Source: Ignavibacteria bacterium
Lineage (GTDB): Bacteria > Bacteroidota > Ignavibacteria > Tepidaquicellales > Tepidaquicellaceae
DNA length: 64,000 bases
Assembly: GCA_016788375.1 (NCBI GenBank)
Contig: JAEUSI010000005.1
Coordinates: forward strand, 1 to 64,000
Direction: 5' to 3'
The notes below the pieces were generated by a model that was not told the DNA's origin, did no database searches, and saw nothing but the letters and a program-made list of their open reading frames with translations. Numbering within the stretch: position 1 is the first letter of the stretch; every line of letters starts with the position of its first letter. Below, one piece after another: positions 30,541 to 39,155 of the stretch. A program made the position numbers and the translations under genes.

Positions 30541-32292
30541 TTAATAATCTTTTATTTCTTCCTCAAGCAGCTGTTTCCTGTAAATATCACTGTACAATCC
30601 CCCGAGTGAAACAAGTTCATTATGAGTTCCGGATTCTTTAATAACTGAGTCGCCCAGTACTATAATGTTATTTGCATTTTTTATGGTTGAAATTCTGTGT
30701 GAAATTATTATGCTTGTTCTTTCATTCATTACATGTTTCAGTTCATTAAGTATTTCCTCTTCCGTATTGGTGTCTACAGCCGACAATGAATCGTCAAGTA
30801 TCAGTATTTTAGGTTTCTTATATACCGCCCTTGCTATCGACGTCCTTTGCTTCTGCCCGCCTGAAAGCGTTATTCCGCGCTCTCCGAGAACTGTGGAAAA
30901 CTTATCCGGAAATCCTTCAACATCTTTGTACAAACCTGATATCTTTGAGCTTTTTATTACTTCTTCGTAACTGACTGTATTTTCAGAATAAGAAATGTTT
31001 TTATCAATTGTATCCGAAAACAGGAAGGACTCCTGGGGCACTATTCCTATTGATTCCCGGAGAACTTTTAAAGGAATTTTCTTTATGTCTGTCCCGTCAA
31101 TTAAAATCTCTCCTTCGGTAACATCCCAGATTCTGGGTATAAGATTTATCAGTGTGCTTTTTCCGGAGCCGGTATGACCTATAATTCCGAGTGTTGTGCC
31201 TTTTCTGATTTTGAGATTAATATTTTTCAGGATGTAATTGTTTGATAACGGATATCTGAATGAAACATTCTTAAATTCTATATCTCCTTTAATGTCCGTG
31301 AATTTTATTTTCATATCCGTCAGTCCGGAATCGGAAATATCAGGTTTCGACTCCATAATATTCATCAATCGCTCCATTGAAGGTGCTGCTCTTTGCACAA
31401 GATTTATTATCCAGCCGAATGCTATCATTGGCCAGGTCAGCTGTCCGAGATATATTATAAAAGAAGATATGTTTCCTATTGTCATTGTACCGTCCATGAC
31501 TCTTTTACCGCCGAAGTAAATGACAATTATTATGGAAAGGCTTGTCAGAAGAAACATCATCGGAAATGAATATGACTGAACCTTTGCAAGTTTTAAATTT
31601 TTCTTCTGGTAATCATATGATATTTTGTCGAATTCCGATATCTCATGGCTTTCTCTGGAATAAGATTTTACCACTCTGATTCCGGATAAAACTTCCTGTG
31701 ATTTGGATGTCATCTCGGAAAATATTTCATATACTTTTCTGGATCTGCTGAAAGTAAGCTTTCCAACTTTGTAAACTATAAACGTAATAAACGGAAGAGG
31801 TATAAGCGCAAATAGAGTTACAGATGAATTTATTGAAAACAAAATTACCAGTGCCATAACAGTTCTGGTAAAAGTCTGCATAGAATACATAATACCTGGT
31901 CCGACAAAATTTCTTACATTGCTGATATCATTAGTTGCATGAGCCATTATATCACCGGTGGACCGGGTATTGTAAAAGGATCTTGACATATACTGAAGAT
32001 GCGAGAAAAAATCGAGCCGCAGGTCATTTTCTATTTCTCTCGAGACTACAATAATATTCTGTCTTATAAGAAAAAGAAAAAATCCGCTGAAGATAACCAG
32101 ACCTATTCCCGAAAGAGCATACGTAAGAATGCTGTATCTGAAAATCCCGCTGGTGAGGTCATCTATTGCAGCTCCGATTACCAACGGGTAGAGACTGTTT
32201 GCGCCGACTGATAAAATTATAAAAAAGAATCCCGTGAGCAGTTTTTTTTTGTATCTTTTTATATATGGTATTAAAGGGAAAAGTGATTTCAT
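30541..32292 (-). CDS. ABC exporter half-transporter, first subunit (degenerate site)
   Basis: A 583-residue partner of the downstream ABC protein. The exporter domain covers about 1-320; the nucleotide-binding domain has Walker A GHTGSGKST, a canonical signature TLSGGQKQR, and Walker B ILILDDS, in which the catalytic Glu is replaced by Asp. That substitution marks the non-hydrolysing site of heterodimeric exporters. First gene of a two-gene operon, with about 274 bases upstream shared with the divergent cyclase gene. Confidence 0.9.
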   Translation of the reverse strand: MKSLFPLIPYIKRYKKKLLTGFFFIILSVGANSLYPLVIGAAIDDLTSGIFRYSILTYALSGIGLVIFSGFFLFLIRQNIIVVSREIENDLRLDFFSHLQYMSRSFYNTRSTGDIMAHATNDISNVRNFVGPGIMYSMQTFTRTVMALVILFSINSSVTLFALIPLPFITFIVYKVGKLTFSRSRKVYEIFSEMTSKSQEVLSGIRVVKSYSRESHEISEFDKISYDYQKKNLKLAKVQSYSFPMMFLLTSLSIIIVIYFGGKRVMDGTMTIGNISSFIIYLGQLTWPMIAFGWIINLVQRAAPSMERLMNIMESKPDISDSGLTDMKIKFTDIKGDIEFKNVSFRYPLSNNYILKNINLKIRKGTTLGIIGHTGSGKSTLINLIPRIWDVTEGEILIDGTDIKKIPLKVLRESIGIVPQESFLFSDTIDKNISYSENTVSYEEVIKSSKISGLYKDVEGFPDKFSTVLGERGITLSGGQKQRTSIARAVYKKPKILILDDSLSAVDTNTEEEILNELKHVMNERTSIIISHRISTIKNANNIIVLGDSVIKESGTHNELVSLGGLYSDIYRKQLLEEEIKDY

Positions 32293-32566
32293 CTTTATGT
32301 TTGCAAATATAAGTTTTATAAATTACAATATTCAGTTAATAGCAATCAGACAACTGAAGCATAATTCATTTCCCGGTTAAAAAAGTACATAAGTAAACAT
32401 GCTTAACATTTAAGCTTCTCAGGGAAATTAATTAATGAACAACAGCAGTTTTACAGTTTTTATTTTTTTGTATTATTATTAGATTGAAAACAAAATATAC
32501 CCCAATATTAAACTTATTGATTCTTCGGAATTTATCAGGATTTTTTAATTAATATTCTATCAGTTA

Positions 32567-35500
32567 ATGATTAACATTCCGGGCGGTACTGTCACATTTA
32601 TGTTTACGGACATTGAAGGAAGCACTATGCTTGCGCAGAATTATTCGGACAAGTATAATGCCGCAATGAAAAAACATCATGATCTTCTAAATAAACTTAT
32701 ATCATCTGAAAACGGATTTGTTTTTGAAAATATAGGCGATGCATTCTGCTCCGCTTTTGCAAATGCAGATGATGCAGTTTACTGCGCAGTGGAAATACAA
32801 AAGAGACTGAAAACCGAAGACTGGGATGAAACTCCGATTAAAGTAAGGATAGGCATTCACAGCGGTAATGCGGAGTGGAACGGCACAACATATATGGGCT
32901 ATATAACTCTTGCAAGAACAAACAGGATAATGTCAGCAGCTCACGGCGAACAGATTCTTATTTCCAATGATGCTGTCGAGCTTGCCAAAGATAAGGTTTC
33001 AAGCGATTATGTATTCCGGGATCTTGGAGAAAGAAGGATGAAAGATCTTATTCATCCTATGAGATTGTTCCAGATTGTTACCGAAGGAATAAGAGAAGAC
33101 TTTCCGGTTCTTAAGACGCTTGATGCCAGACCGAATAATCTGCCTGTTCAGCTGACAAGTTTCATAGGAAGAGAAGATGAAATGAAACAGGTTAAGAATA
33201 TTCTTAAACAAAATCATCTTACGACACTGACCGGTTCGGGCGGATCAGGAAAAACAAGACTTGCGTTTCAGGTTGCAGCCGACATGATCGATGAATTTGA
33301 AAACGGTGTGTGGTATACGGAGCTTGCCTCACTGTCGGATTCAATGCTTCTGCCGCAGACAATAGCCAATGTACTCGGATTAAAGGAAGAGCCCAAAAGA
33401 ACTATGGAAGAAACCTTAAGTGATTACCTGAGAGATAAGGAAATGCTGCTGATACTGGATAATTGCGAGCATATGATAGATGCATGCGCCAGAGTTGCTG
33501 AACTGTTGCTAAGCAAAAGCCCGAAGCTGAAGATAATAGCCACCAGCCGGGAAGCTCTCAGATGTTCGGGGGAAATGACTCACAGAATAATGTCTCTTGA
33601 AGTTCCTGATTCGTCAAAAAAAATCTCTCCCGAAAAACTAGCCGAAAATACTTCGGTTAAACTTTTTATAGAAAGAGCAATTGCCGTAAACCCTAAGTTC
33701 AGGCTGAATGAAGAAAACGCTTCTTCAATTGCGCAGATTTGTTTTCAGCTTGACGGAATACCGCTGGCGATTGAACTTGCAGCCGCAAGAATTAATGTTC
33801 TTTCCGTAGATAAAATCAACGAAAGACTTTCCGACAGGTTTAAACTGCTCACCGGAGGGAGAAGGACTGCCCTACCGAGACAGCAGACATTAAAAGCACT
33901 TATTGACTGGAGTTATGACTTGCTGTCGGATATTGAAAAGACATTGTGGAACAGGCTTTCCGTATTTTCAGGAGGATGGACACTTGAAGCAGCTGAAATT
34001 ATCTGCAGCGATGATAAAATAGATGAAAGCGACATTCTCGGTTTGCTGGATAATCTTACTGAAAAATCTGTAACAATTTATTATGAAGAAAAGGAAAGAT
34101 ACGGAATGCTGGAAACTATGAGAAGTTACGGTGAAGATAAACTTAAAAATTCCGGGGAACTGAAGTTTGTTTCCGACAGGCATTTTAAATTTTTCAGGGA
34201 GATCGCTGAACAGTCAGAGCCTGCTTTGTACAGCAGTGAAATGAAATTTTATCTCAAAAAATTAAACGATGAAAACGGAAATCTGGAAAATGCTCTTCAC
34301 TGGTCGATAATCGAAAATGAACCCGGAAACGGTCTGAAACTTGCCGGTGCACTCGGAAATTTCTGGCAGATAAGAGGAAATTATTCTGAAGGAAGACACT
34401 GGTTTGAAAGCTTTATCGGAAAAAGCGGTGTTTTAAAGTCGCCGGATTACTGCAAAGCTCTGAAATTTGCCGGAACATTTACCAAGATTCAGGGTGATTA
34501 TGAACTTGCACTGAAACTTCTGAATGAATGTCTGGTAATAAGCCGTGAGATAAACGACATGAAAAGCATTGCTGATGCTATATCAGGTCTCGGTAATCTG
34601 AAGATTTATACCGGAGATTTTGAAGATGCTGCCGATAATCTTGAAGAAGGTTTAAAATTTTATAAGGAGCTTAATGACAATCACGGGATTGCCGCTACCA
34701 TAAATGATCTCGGTTTGGCAGCATTGAACAGGGGAGAAAATGAAACCGCTCAGAAATACTTTCAGGAAAGTCTGGAAATACGTACAAAATCGGGAGACAG
34801 CTTGGGCATTGCAAATTCTTATAACCTCCTTGCAACTGCCGCTTATTATAAGGGAAATAATGATCTTGCGCTTGAGCTTTATGAAAAAAGCCTTCAGATG
34901 TTCCGTGAAACAGGTGAAAAGAGAAGCATTGGAAATCTTCTAAACAATCTTGGTTCTATTGCAAATTTTCAGGAGCAGTTTGAAAAATCATTGACATATC
35001 ATGAAGAAAGCCTTTCAATCAGGAGAGAAATCGGAGATAAAAACGGCATTGCATCTTCTCTGCATAACCTGGGTGTAGTATCATACCATATGAAAAATTA
35101 TACCGGAGCTGAAAATTATTTCAGGGAAAGCACAGTCTTGTTCCGTGAATTACAGAATAAAGAAGGTATTGCTCAGTCACTTAATTATTCAGGACTGATA
35201 GCTTCAGATCAAAATGATTTTGTTCTTGCCGAAAAAATGTTCGAAGAAAGCCTTTCTGTCAGAAAATCACTGGCTGATAAATCCGGATTATCAATGGCAT
35301 TTTATTATGCAGGCAGTGCTGCACTGAAACTCGGCAATACAGTAAAAGCAGAAAGTTATTTTAAGGAAGGATTATCACTGATCAGAACTTCGGATGAACT
35401 TAAAGAAATACTGACAATTATTATCGGCATTATGGAAATATTTCTGCTGAAATCAAATTACATTAATGTCGCTTTGCTTTCAGGATTTACCGGTTCAGCA

Positions 35501-35665
35501 ATTAATTCAAAAGGCATTTCTCTTGACAAAAATGTAATGACTGAATTTGAAGAGCTGAATTCTAAAGTTAAAGAATATCTCGGAAAAACCGAATATGACC
35601 GCTGCTGTTCGGAAGGCAGTAATCTGACTTCTGAAAAAGCTGTTGATATTGCATTAACAGTTTAA
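32567..35665 (+). CDS. Class III nucleotide cyclase-STAND ATPase-TPR protein
   Basis: A 1032-residue multidomain signalling protein. Residues 1-170 are a class III cyclase domain (FMFTDIEGST with metal Asp15; NIGDAFC with Asp58). About 190-470 is a STAND/NB-ARC-like ATPase (P-loop TGSGGSGKTR, LILDNCEH, ATSREALR). From about 590 to 990 at least eight TPR repeats follow. The base-selecting Lys of adenylate cyclases is Glu54 (ENIGD) and the transition-state Asn before the Arg is replaced (ARTNRIM), so the catalytic site is atypical and may be GTP-preferring or inactive. No regulator gene is adjacent. Confidence 0.85.
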   Translation: MINIPGGTVTFMFTDIEGSTMLAQNYSDKYNAAMKKHHDLLNKLISSENGFVFENIGDAFCSAFANADDAVYCAVEIQKRLKTEDWDETPIKVRIGIHSGNAEWNGTTYMGYITLARTNRIMSAAHGEQILISNDAVELAKDKVSSDYVFRDLGERRMKDLIHPMRLFQIVTEGIREDFPVLKTLDARPNNLPVQLTSFIGREDEMKQVKNILKQNHLTTLTGSGGSGKTRLAFQVAADMIDEFENGVWYTELASLSDSMLLPQTIANVLGLKEEPKRTMEETLSDYLRDKEMLLILDNCEHMIDACARVAELLLSKSPKLKIIATSREALRCSGEMTHRIMSLEVPDSSKKISPEKLAENTSVKLFIERAIAVNPKFRLNEENASSIAQICFQLDGIPLAIELAAARINVLSVDKINERLSDRFKLLTGGRRTALPRQQTLKALIDWSYDLLSDIEKTLWNRLSVFSGGWTLEAAEIICSDDKIDESDILGLLDNLTEKSVTIYYEEKERYGMLETMRSYGEDKLKNSGELKFVSDRHFKFFREIAEQSEPALYSSEMKFYLKKLNDENGNLENALHWSIIENEPGNGLKLAGALGNFWQIRGNYSEGRHWFESFIGKSGVLKSPDYCKALKFAGTFTKIQGDYELALKLLNECLVISREINDMKSIADAISGLGNLKIYTGDFEDAADNLEEGLKFYKELNDNHGIAATINDLGLAALNRGENETAQKYFQESLEIRTKSGDSLGIANSYNLLATAAYYKGNNDLALELYEKSLQMFRETGEKRSIGNLLNNLGSIANFQEQFEKSLTYHEESLSIRREIGDKNGIASSLHNLGVVSYHMKNYTGAENYFRESTVLFRELQNKEGIAQSLNYSGLIASDQNDFVLAEKMFEESLSVRKSLADKSGLSMAFYYAGSAALKLGNTVKAESYFKEGLSLIRTSDELKEILTIIIGIMEIFLLKSNYINVALLSGFTGSAINSKGISLDKNVMTEFEELNSKVKEYLGKTEYDRCCSEGSNLTSEKAVDIALTV

Positions 35666-35718
35666 AAAAAATTTTCGGATAGTTTTCTGTTGAATTAATT
35701 ATACAAAGATTTATTATA

Positions 35719-35738
35719 TTGTAAAAAATTTTTTACAA
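35719..35738. promoter_or_regulatory. Perfect 20-bp palindrome, candidate operator
   Basis: The sequence TTGTAAAAAA is followed directly by its exact reverse complement TTTTTTACAA. It ends 10 bases before the TTG start of the cysteine-rich gene, where a bound repressor would block transcription or translation initiation. The A/T-rich centre means part of the symmetry could be chance. Confidence 0.45.
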
Positions 35739-35748
35739 AAGAATAATA

Positions 35749-36111
35749 TTGAAAAATCTCAGAAAAATATTCTGTCTGTTTTTAACGATGATTTTATTTC
35801 TTCACGTAAATTATCTGTCAGTATATTATTCTTTATACAAATTAAATTCAGAAGAACTTACAAGAAGCTGCTGCGAAAAGAAAGTTGCCGGATGCAACGC
35901 GAAATGCTATGTTCAGAAAAAAATGAATGATGACAGCAGCAGCAGAGGCAGACATGAATCTCCCGAGATCAAGCTTAAAATCTCGGAGTTTAATCAATCC
36001 GAAGAAAATTACATCTCGCCCGATATCTATACTGAAATATACTACCCGAATAAAATAAATAATCTGCTGAAGGGATATGTATCTGAAAATGATCATCCCC
36101 CCGAGTTGTAA
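35749..36111 (+). CDS. Small cysteine-rich membrane-anchored protein
   Basis: A 120-residue protein starting at TTG. It has one N-terminal hydrophobic helix (about 7-28), then a cysteine cluster C41, C42, C49, C53 (RSCCEKKVAGCNAKCYV), followed by a hydrophilic tail. The layout resembles a Bacteroidota family of small proteins with a CE-K-x-C-x-x-K-C motif, often encoded near metal or TonB genes. I cannot name a function; cysteine-based metal binding near the membrane is a guess. First of three same-strand genes ending at a terminator. Confidence 0.65.
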   Translation: MKNLRKIFCLFLTMILFLHVNYLSVYYSLYKLNSEELTRSCCEKKVAGCNAKCYVQKKMNDDSSSRGRHESPEIKLKISEFNQSEENYISPDIYTEIYYPNKINNLLKGYVSENDHPPEL

Positions 36112-36151
36112 TCCTTAACAGAAATCATTTAAAATCTCTTAAGAATTGCTT

Positions 36152-36169
36152 CTGATACAATTGTATCAG
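36152..36169. promoter_or_regulatory. Perfect 18-bp palindrome, candidate operator
   Basis: CTGATACAA followed directly by TTGTATCAG, a perfect inverted repeat in the 91-base gap before the histidine-rich lipoprotein gene, 33 bases before its ATG. It contains the same TACAA/TTGTA half-sites as the palindrome at 35719 but in the opposite order. A regulator site is plausible; which regulator is unknown. Confidence 0.5.
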
Positions 36170-36202
36170 TCAATTTATTAATTTAAAATTATTTATTTTA
36201 TC

Positions 36203-37030
36203 ATGAAAAGAAAAACATCCGTTTCAATATTGATATTTATTATACTGATAAATTTACCATTTATTTTTACATCATGCTCGGACGATTCAAATCCGTCTGC
36301 GCCGGATGAACCTGTAACAACGCAGCTTATCCTGCTTGATTCGGCATATGCTGAAGGTGCAAGAGCCAATGTTTATCTTTATACGGAAGATACGCTGCAT
36401 GTAGGATACAATCCGGTATACATTGTTCTGCATGATTCACTTACAAATCAGATTATTACCGACGCTCACGTGGAGTTTGATATTGTAAATCACGGACATA
36501 ATGTCCCGGTTGAAAATCCTGCTTCGAGTAATGCAGTTGACGGAAAATTTCCGGGTGCATTTATTCTTAATACTTCACAAACCGGAGACGAAATAATGCA
36601 TTATCATTATCACGTAATTGTGCATAATCATCAGGCACCGGGAAAGCCGGAAGGTGAAGCAGCATTTTCGGATTTTATTGTTAAGGAAAACCCGGATAAG
36701 TTTAAATCTATCGTTATGAGCGACAGTACAAAATTATACTTGTCATACATTACTCCGAAAAACCCGGCTTCCGGTCTGAATGATTTCGAATTCCTCATTA
36801 ACAGAAATGAGCCGGAGCTCTTTCCGCCAGACGGAACATTTACAATCGCTGTAACACCTGAATTTCTGAGTGATCTTCATACAACTTCCGGAAATACAAA
36901 TCCCGTTCATACTACGATCGGGCATTACAAGGGCAAAATCAGCCTTGACAGAAGCGGCTCATGGAGAATAAAGCTCAATGTTTCAAAGAACGGAATTTCT
37001 TACGATACATCATTTGAACTGAGTTATTAA
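36203..37030 (+). CDS. Histidine-rich lipoprotein with YtkA-like domain
   Basis: A 275-residue lipoprotein (lipobox FTSC, Cys25). The mature part contains two beta-sandwich-like modules; the first is strikingly His-rich (VNHGHNVP, then MHYHYHVIVHNHQAPG) and looks like a YtkA/FixH-type domain of the sort linked to copper handling. The second (about 165-275) lacks the histidines except HTTIGHY. A metal-binding outer-leaflet or periplasmic role is likely but inferred. Stop is 13 bases from the next gene's start, so they are co-transcribed. Confidence 0.65.
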   Translation: MKRKTSVSILIFIILINLPFIFTSCSDDSNPSAPDEPVTTQLILLDSAYAEGARANVYLYTEDTLHVGYNPVYIVLHDSLTNQIITDAHVEFDIVNHGHNVPVENPASSNAVDGKFPGAFILNTSQTGDEIMHYHYHVIVHNHQAPGKPEGEAAFSDFIVKENPDKFKSIVMSDSTKLYLSYITPKNPASGLNDFEFLINRNEPELFPPDGTFTIAVTPEFLSDLHTTSGNTNPVHTTIGHYKGKISLDRSGSWRIKLNVSKNGISYDTSFELSY

Positions 37031-37043
37031 AAATTTTAAATAT

Positions 37044-38051
37044 ATGAATAAGTTATATCTTGTAATATTCTTTCTGATTTCTTTTTCTTCTGTTTTTGCC
37101 GGAGAAAATCCGGATAAAGACTTATTGAAAAATATTAAAAAGCTGTCGGATATTTCCGGGATAAATGAAAATTCCCTGAAAGGCGACATATCAGAAACCG
37201 GTTGTGATCTCTGCGGTTGTTACATGGGACTTGAACCGAATTTCAACATGAATTCTGTCGGGGTGAGATTCTCATCTTTTAAGTTTTACTCGCCTGCTCA
37301 TACAGCCCCGGACGGGAATTCCGATCATCCTTCAGACGGTTCCGAGTCGACTGAGTATTATTCAAACATAGATGTTTATATCAGATATTATATAAATCCG
37401 AAATTCAGAATTATTGCTACTATTCCGTTTTCATTCAACGAGATTAATACAAAAAAACTGAACGGATTCGGAGATCTTGTAACAATTGCACAATATCAGA
37501 TTTACAATACAAACATGACGGCAGAAACAAATTTCTGGCAGCGAATTTTTCTCGGCGGAGGTTTTAAATTTCCTACAGGGGTTTACAATAAATCTCTTGT
37601 ATACTACGGGACAGTCGAACCTCATTTTCAGCCGGGCACGGGAAGCTTTGATTTTATGTTTTCCGGTCTTTATATCGCAAAGCTGGAAAATACAGGCATC
37701 GGCTGGAGGAATGATTTTATTTATACCGTCAGCACTGCAAATAAAAATGACTACCGTTTTTCAAACAGATTTAATGTTGCATCTACTTTCACATATGAAA
37801 TAGACACAGAGACTCTTACTTTTCTTCCGCATACAGGACTGTATTTTGAATCTGCTGGTGAAGATGAAGATGCAGGCCAGCCTGTAACTGACTCCGGAGG
37901 AGATATTTTATTCGGGACAGGAGGAGTTGATGTGTTTTACGGAGATTATTCTCTGGATTTTAATTATACATTTCCGATCAGCGAGAAACTTAACGGTGAT
38001 CAGCCGCAGAATGAATACAGGTTTTTTATAGGACTGGGATTTGCATTCTGA
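37044..38051 (+). CDS. Outer-membrane beta-barrel protein with CxxCxC motif
   Basis: A 335-residue exported protein with a signal peptide (about 1-19). After a short helical stretch comes CDLCGCYMG (C54, C57, C59), followed by an alternating amphipathic, Tyr/Phe-rich sequence (IDVYIRYYINPKFRI, GLYFES, NEYRFFIGLGFAF) that ends in Phe, as outer-membrane barrels do. Bacteroidota homologues with a CDxCGC motif are annotated as transporter-like. Together with the upstream Cys- and His-rich proteins it suggests metal handling; the barrel call is firmer than the role. Confidence 0.7.
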   Translation: MNKLYLVIFFLISFSSVFAGENPDKDLLKNIKKLSDISGINENSLKGDISETGCDLCGCYMGLEPNFNMNSVGVRFSSFKFYSPAHTAPDGNSDHPSDGSESTEYYSNIDVYIRYYINPKFRIIATIPFSFNEINTKKLNGFGDLVTIAQYQIYNTNMTAETNFWQRIFLGGGFKFPTGVYNKSLVYYGTVEPHFQPGTGSFDFMFSGLYIAKLENTGIGWRNDFIYTVSTANKNDYRFSNRFNVASTFTYEIDTETLTFLPHTGLYFESAGEDEDAGQPVTDSGGDILFGTGGVDVFYGDYSLDFNYTFPISEKLNGDQPQNEYRFFIGLGFAF

Positions 38052-38073
38052 TCCGGACTTTTTGAGATTTGTT

Positions 38074-38111
38074 AAAAAAGTGAAGCTGATTTTTTTAAGC
38101 TTCACTTTTTT
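38074..38111. terminator. Bidirectional Rho-independent terminator
   Basis: A 14-bp stem (38074-38087 with 38098-38111) with a 10-base loop, bounded by A runs on one side and T runs on the other, so each strand reads a stem followed by U residues. It lies between two convergent genes, the outer-membrane protein (ends 38051) and the DUF1028 gene (ends 38116). Confidence 0.85.
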
Positions 38112-38115
38112 TATT

Positions 38116-39108
38116 TCAGTTCTTATCTTCTGAAATAATTCTGTTTAATGTATTTTCATCTGTATTCAGAAGACCGCAGTCAGGCAGTCGCATGAGGAGT
38201 GTCTTCCAGTTGCTGTTTTCGGAGAATACTTCTTTAAAAAGCGGAAGAGCTTCTTCAGTCATAGAATTATTTACAAGCGTTACGGCATGCCAGAATTTCA
38301 TTTCAGTATTTTCCGGGAACATATTTTCAGCATCAGAGTATTCTTTCATAGCAAGCTTCATATCCTTGTTTTCAACTGCAATGTCGCCTTTGTTCATATG
38401 TTCATAAGCCCTGTATACTTTAACGAGTCTTTTCAGCTCATTTACCGGATCCTGATTATCTTCCACCCTGAGATCCATTATTCTGTCTTCCCAGACTTTA
38501 CCTGATGATTCGCCTTTGACAATAAGAATTGATGCAGACTGCCTGCCTCTGATGTCACCGCCGGCATTCTGCGCCGCTTCAAGCGCTGCAATCATTCTTT
38601 CTGCAAGCGGACCAGTCGAATTTTCAAAAGTTTCGGACATTGCAGGCCATACATTGCTGCTGAGCATCAGATTAGCCTGAACGGAATAGTTTTCCTTTGC
38701 AATATTGCCGGCTTCCGGGATGCATTTTGAACCTGTATAAGAAGCCGACCTTCCCTTTGAATCCAGAATTGCAAGTTGTCTGACATCCCTTCCCTCATCC
38801 GAAGAAATCAGTTCATCTACCGCTTCCTGAGGAGACTTGCCCGCTTTCAAAAGATCAAGCCCCCGGATTCCAAATGAAGGATTTACAAAAGACTGTGTTG
38901 CAACAACACCCACTCCTGCTTCTCCCCAGCTTACAATTGATCCGACAGAAAACCAGTGAGACTGCACTGCAACACCCATTTCACCTGTAACCGGATCCCT
39001 TGCCACTATAGAATAAGTATGAGCTAAATTTCCGGAATATACGGATTGAGGATAAATTTTCATTGTCACAATTATAATAAATAAAATTATAAAATTCAGA
39101 ATTTTCAT
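38116..39108 (-). CDS. Exported DUF1028 protein with TPR-like tail
   Basis: A 330-residue protein with a signal peptide (about 1-20, IYPQS). Residues about 25-235 are a DUF1028 domain (HTYSIVARDPVTGEMGVAVQ, GVGVVATQSFVNP, GLDLLKAGKSPQEAV, RQLAILDSKG), a fold related to Ntn hydrolases with no confirmed activity. The C-terminal 90 residues form two TPR-like helical pairs (AMKEYSDAENMFPEN, EEALPLFKEVF). Function unknown. Between the terminator and the MFS exporter gene. Confidence 0.8.
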   Translation of the reverse strand: MKILNFIILFIIIVTMKIYPQSVYSGNLAHTYSIVARDPVTGEMGVAVQSHWFSVGSIVSWGEAGVGVVATQSFVNPSFGIRGLDLLKAGKSPQEAVDELISSDEGRDVRQLAILDSKGRSASYTGSKCIPEAGNIAKENYSVQANLMLSSNVWPAMSETFENSTGPLAERMIAALEAAQNAGGDIRGRQSASILIVKGESSGKVWEDRIMDLRVEDNQDPVNELKRLVKVYRAYEHMNKGDIAVENKDMKLAMKEYSDAENMFPENTEMKFWHAVTLVNNSMTEEALPLFKEVFSENSNWKTLLMRLPDCGLLNTDENTLNRIISEDKN

Positions 39109-39155
39109 TTTCTGTGTTTTTTTATCTGATTAATAAATATGTTTTTAAATTATAC

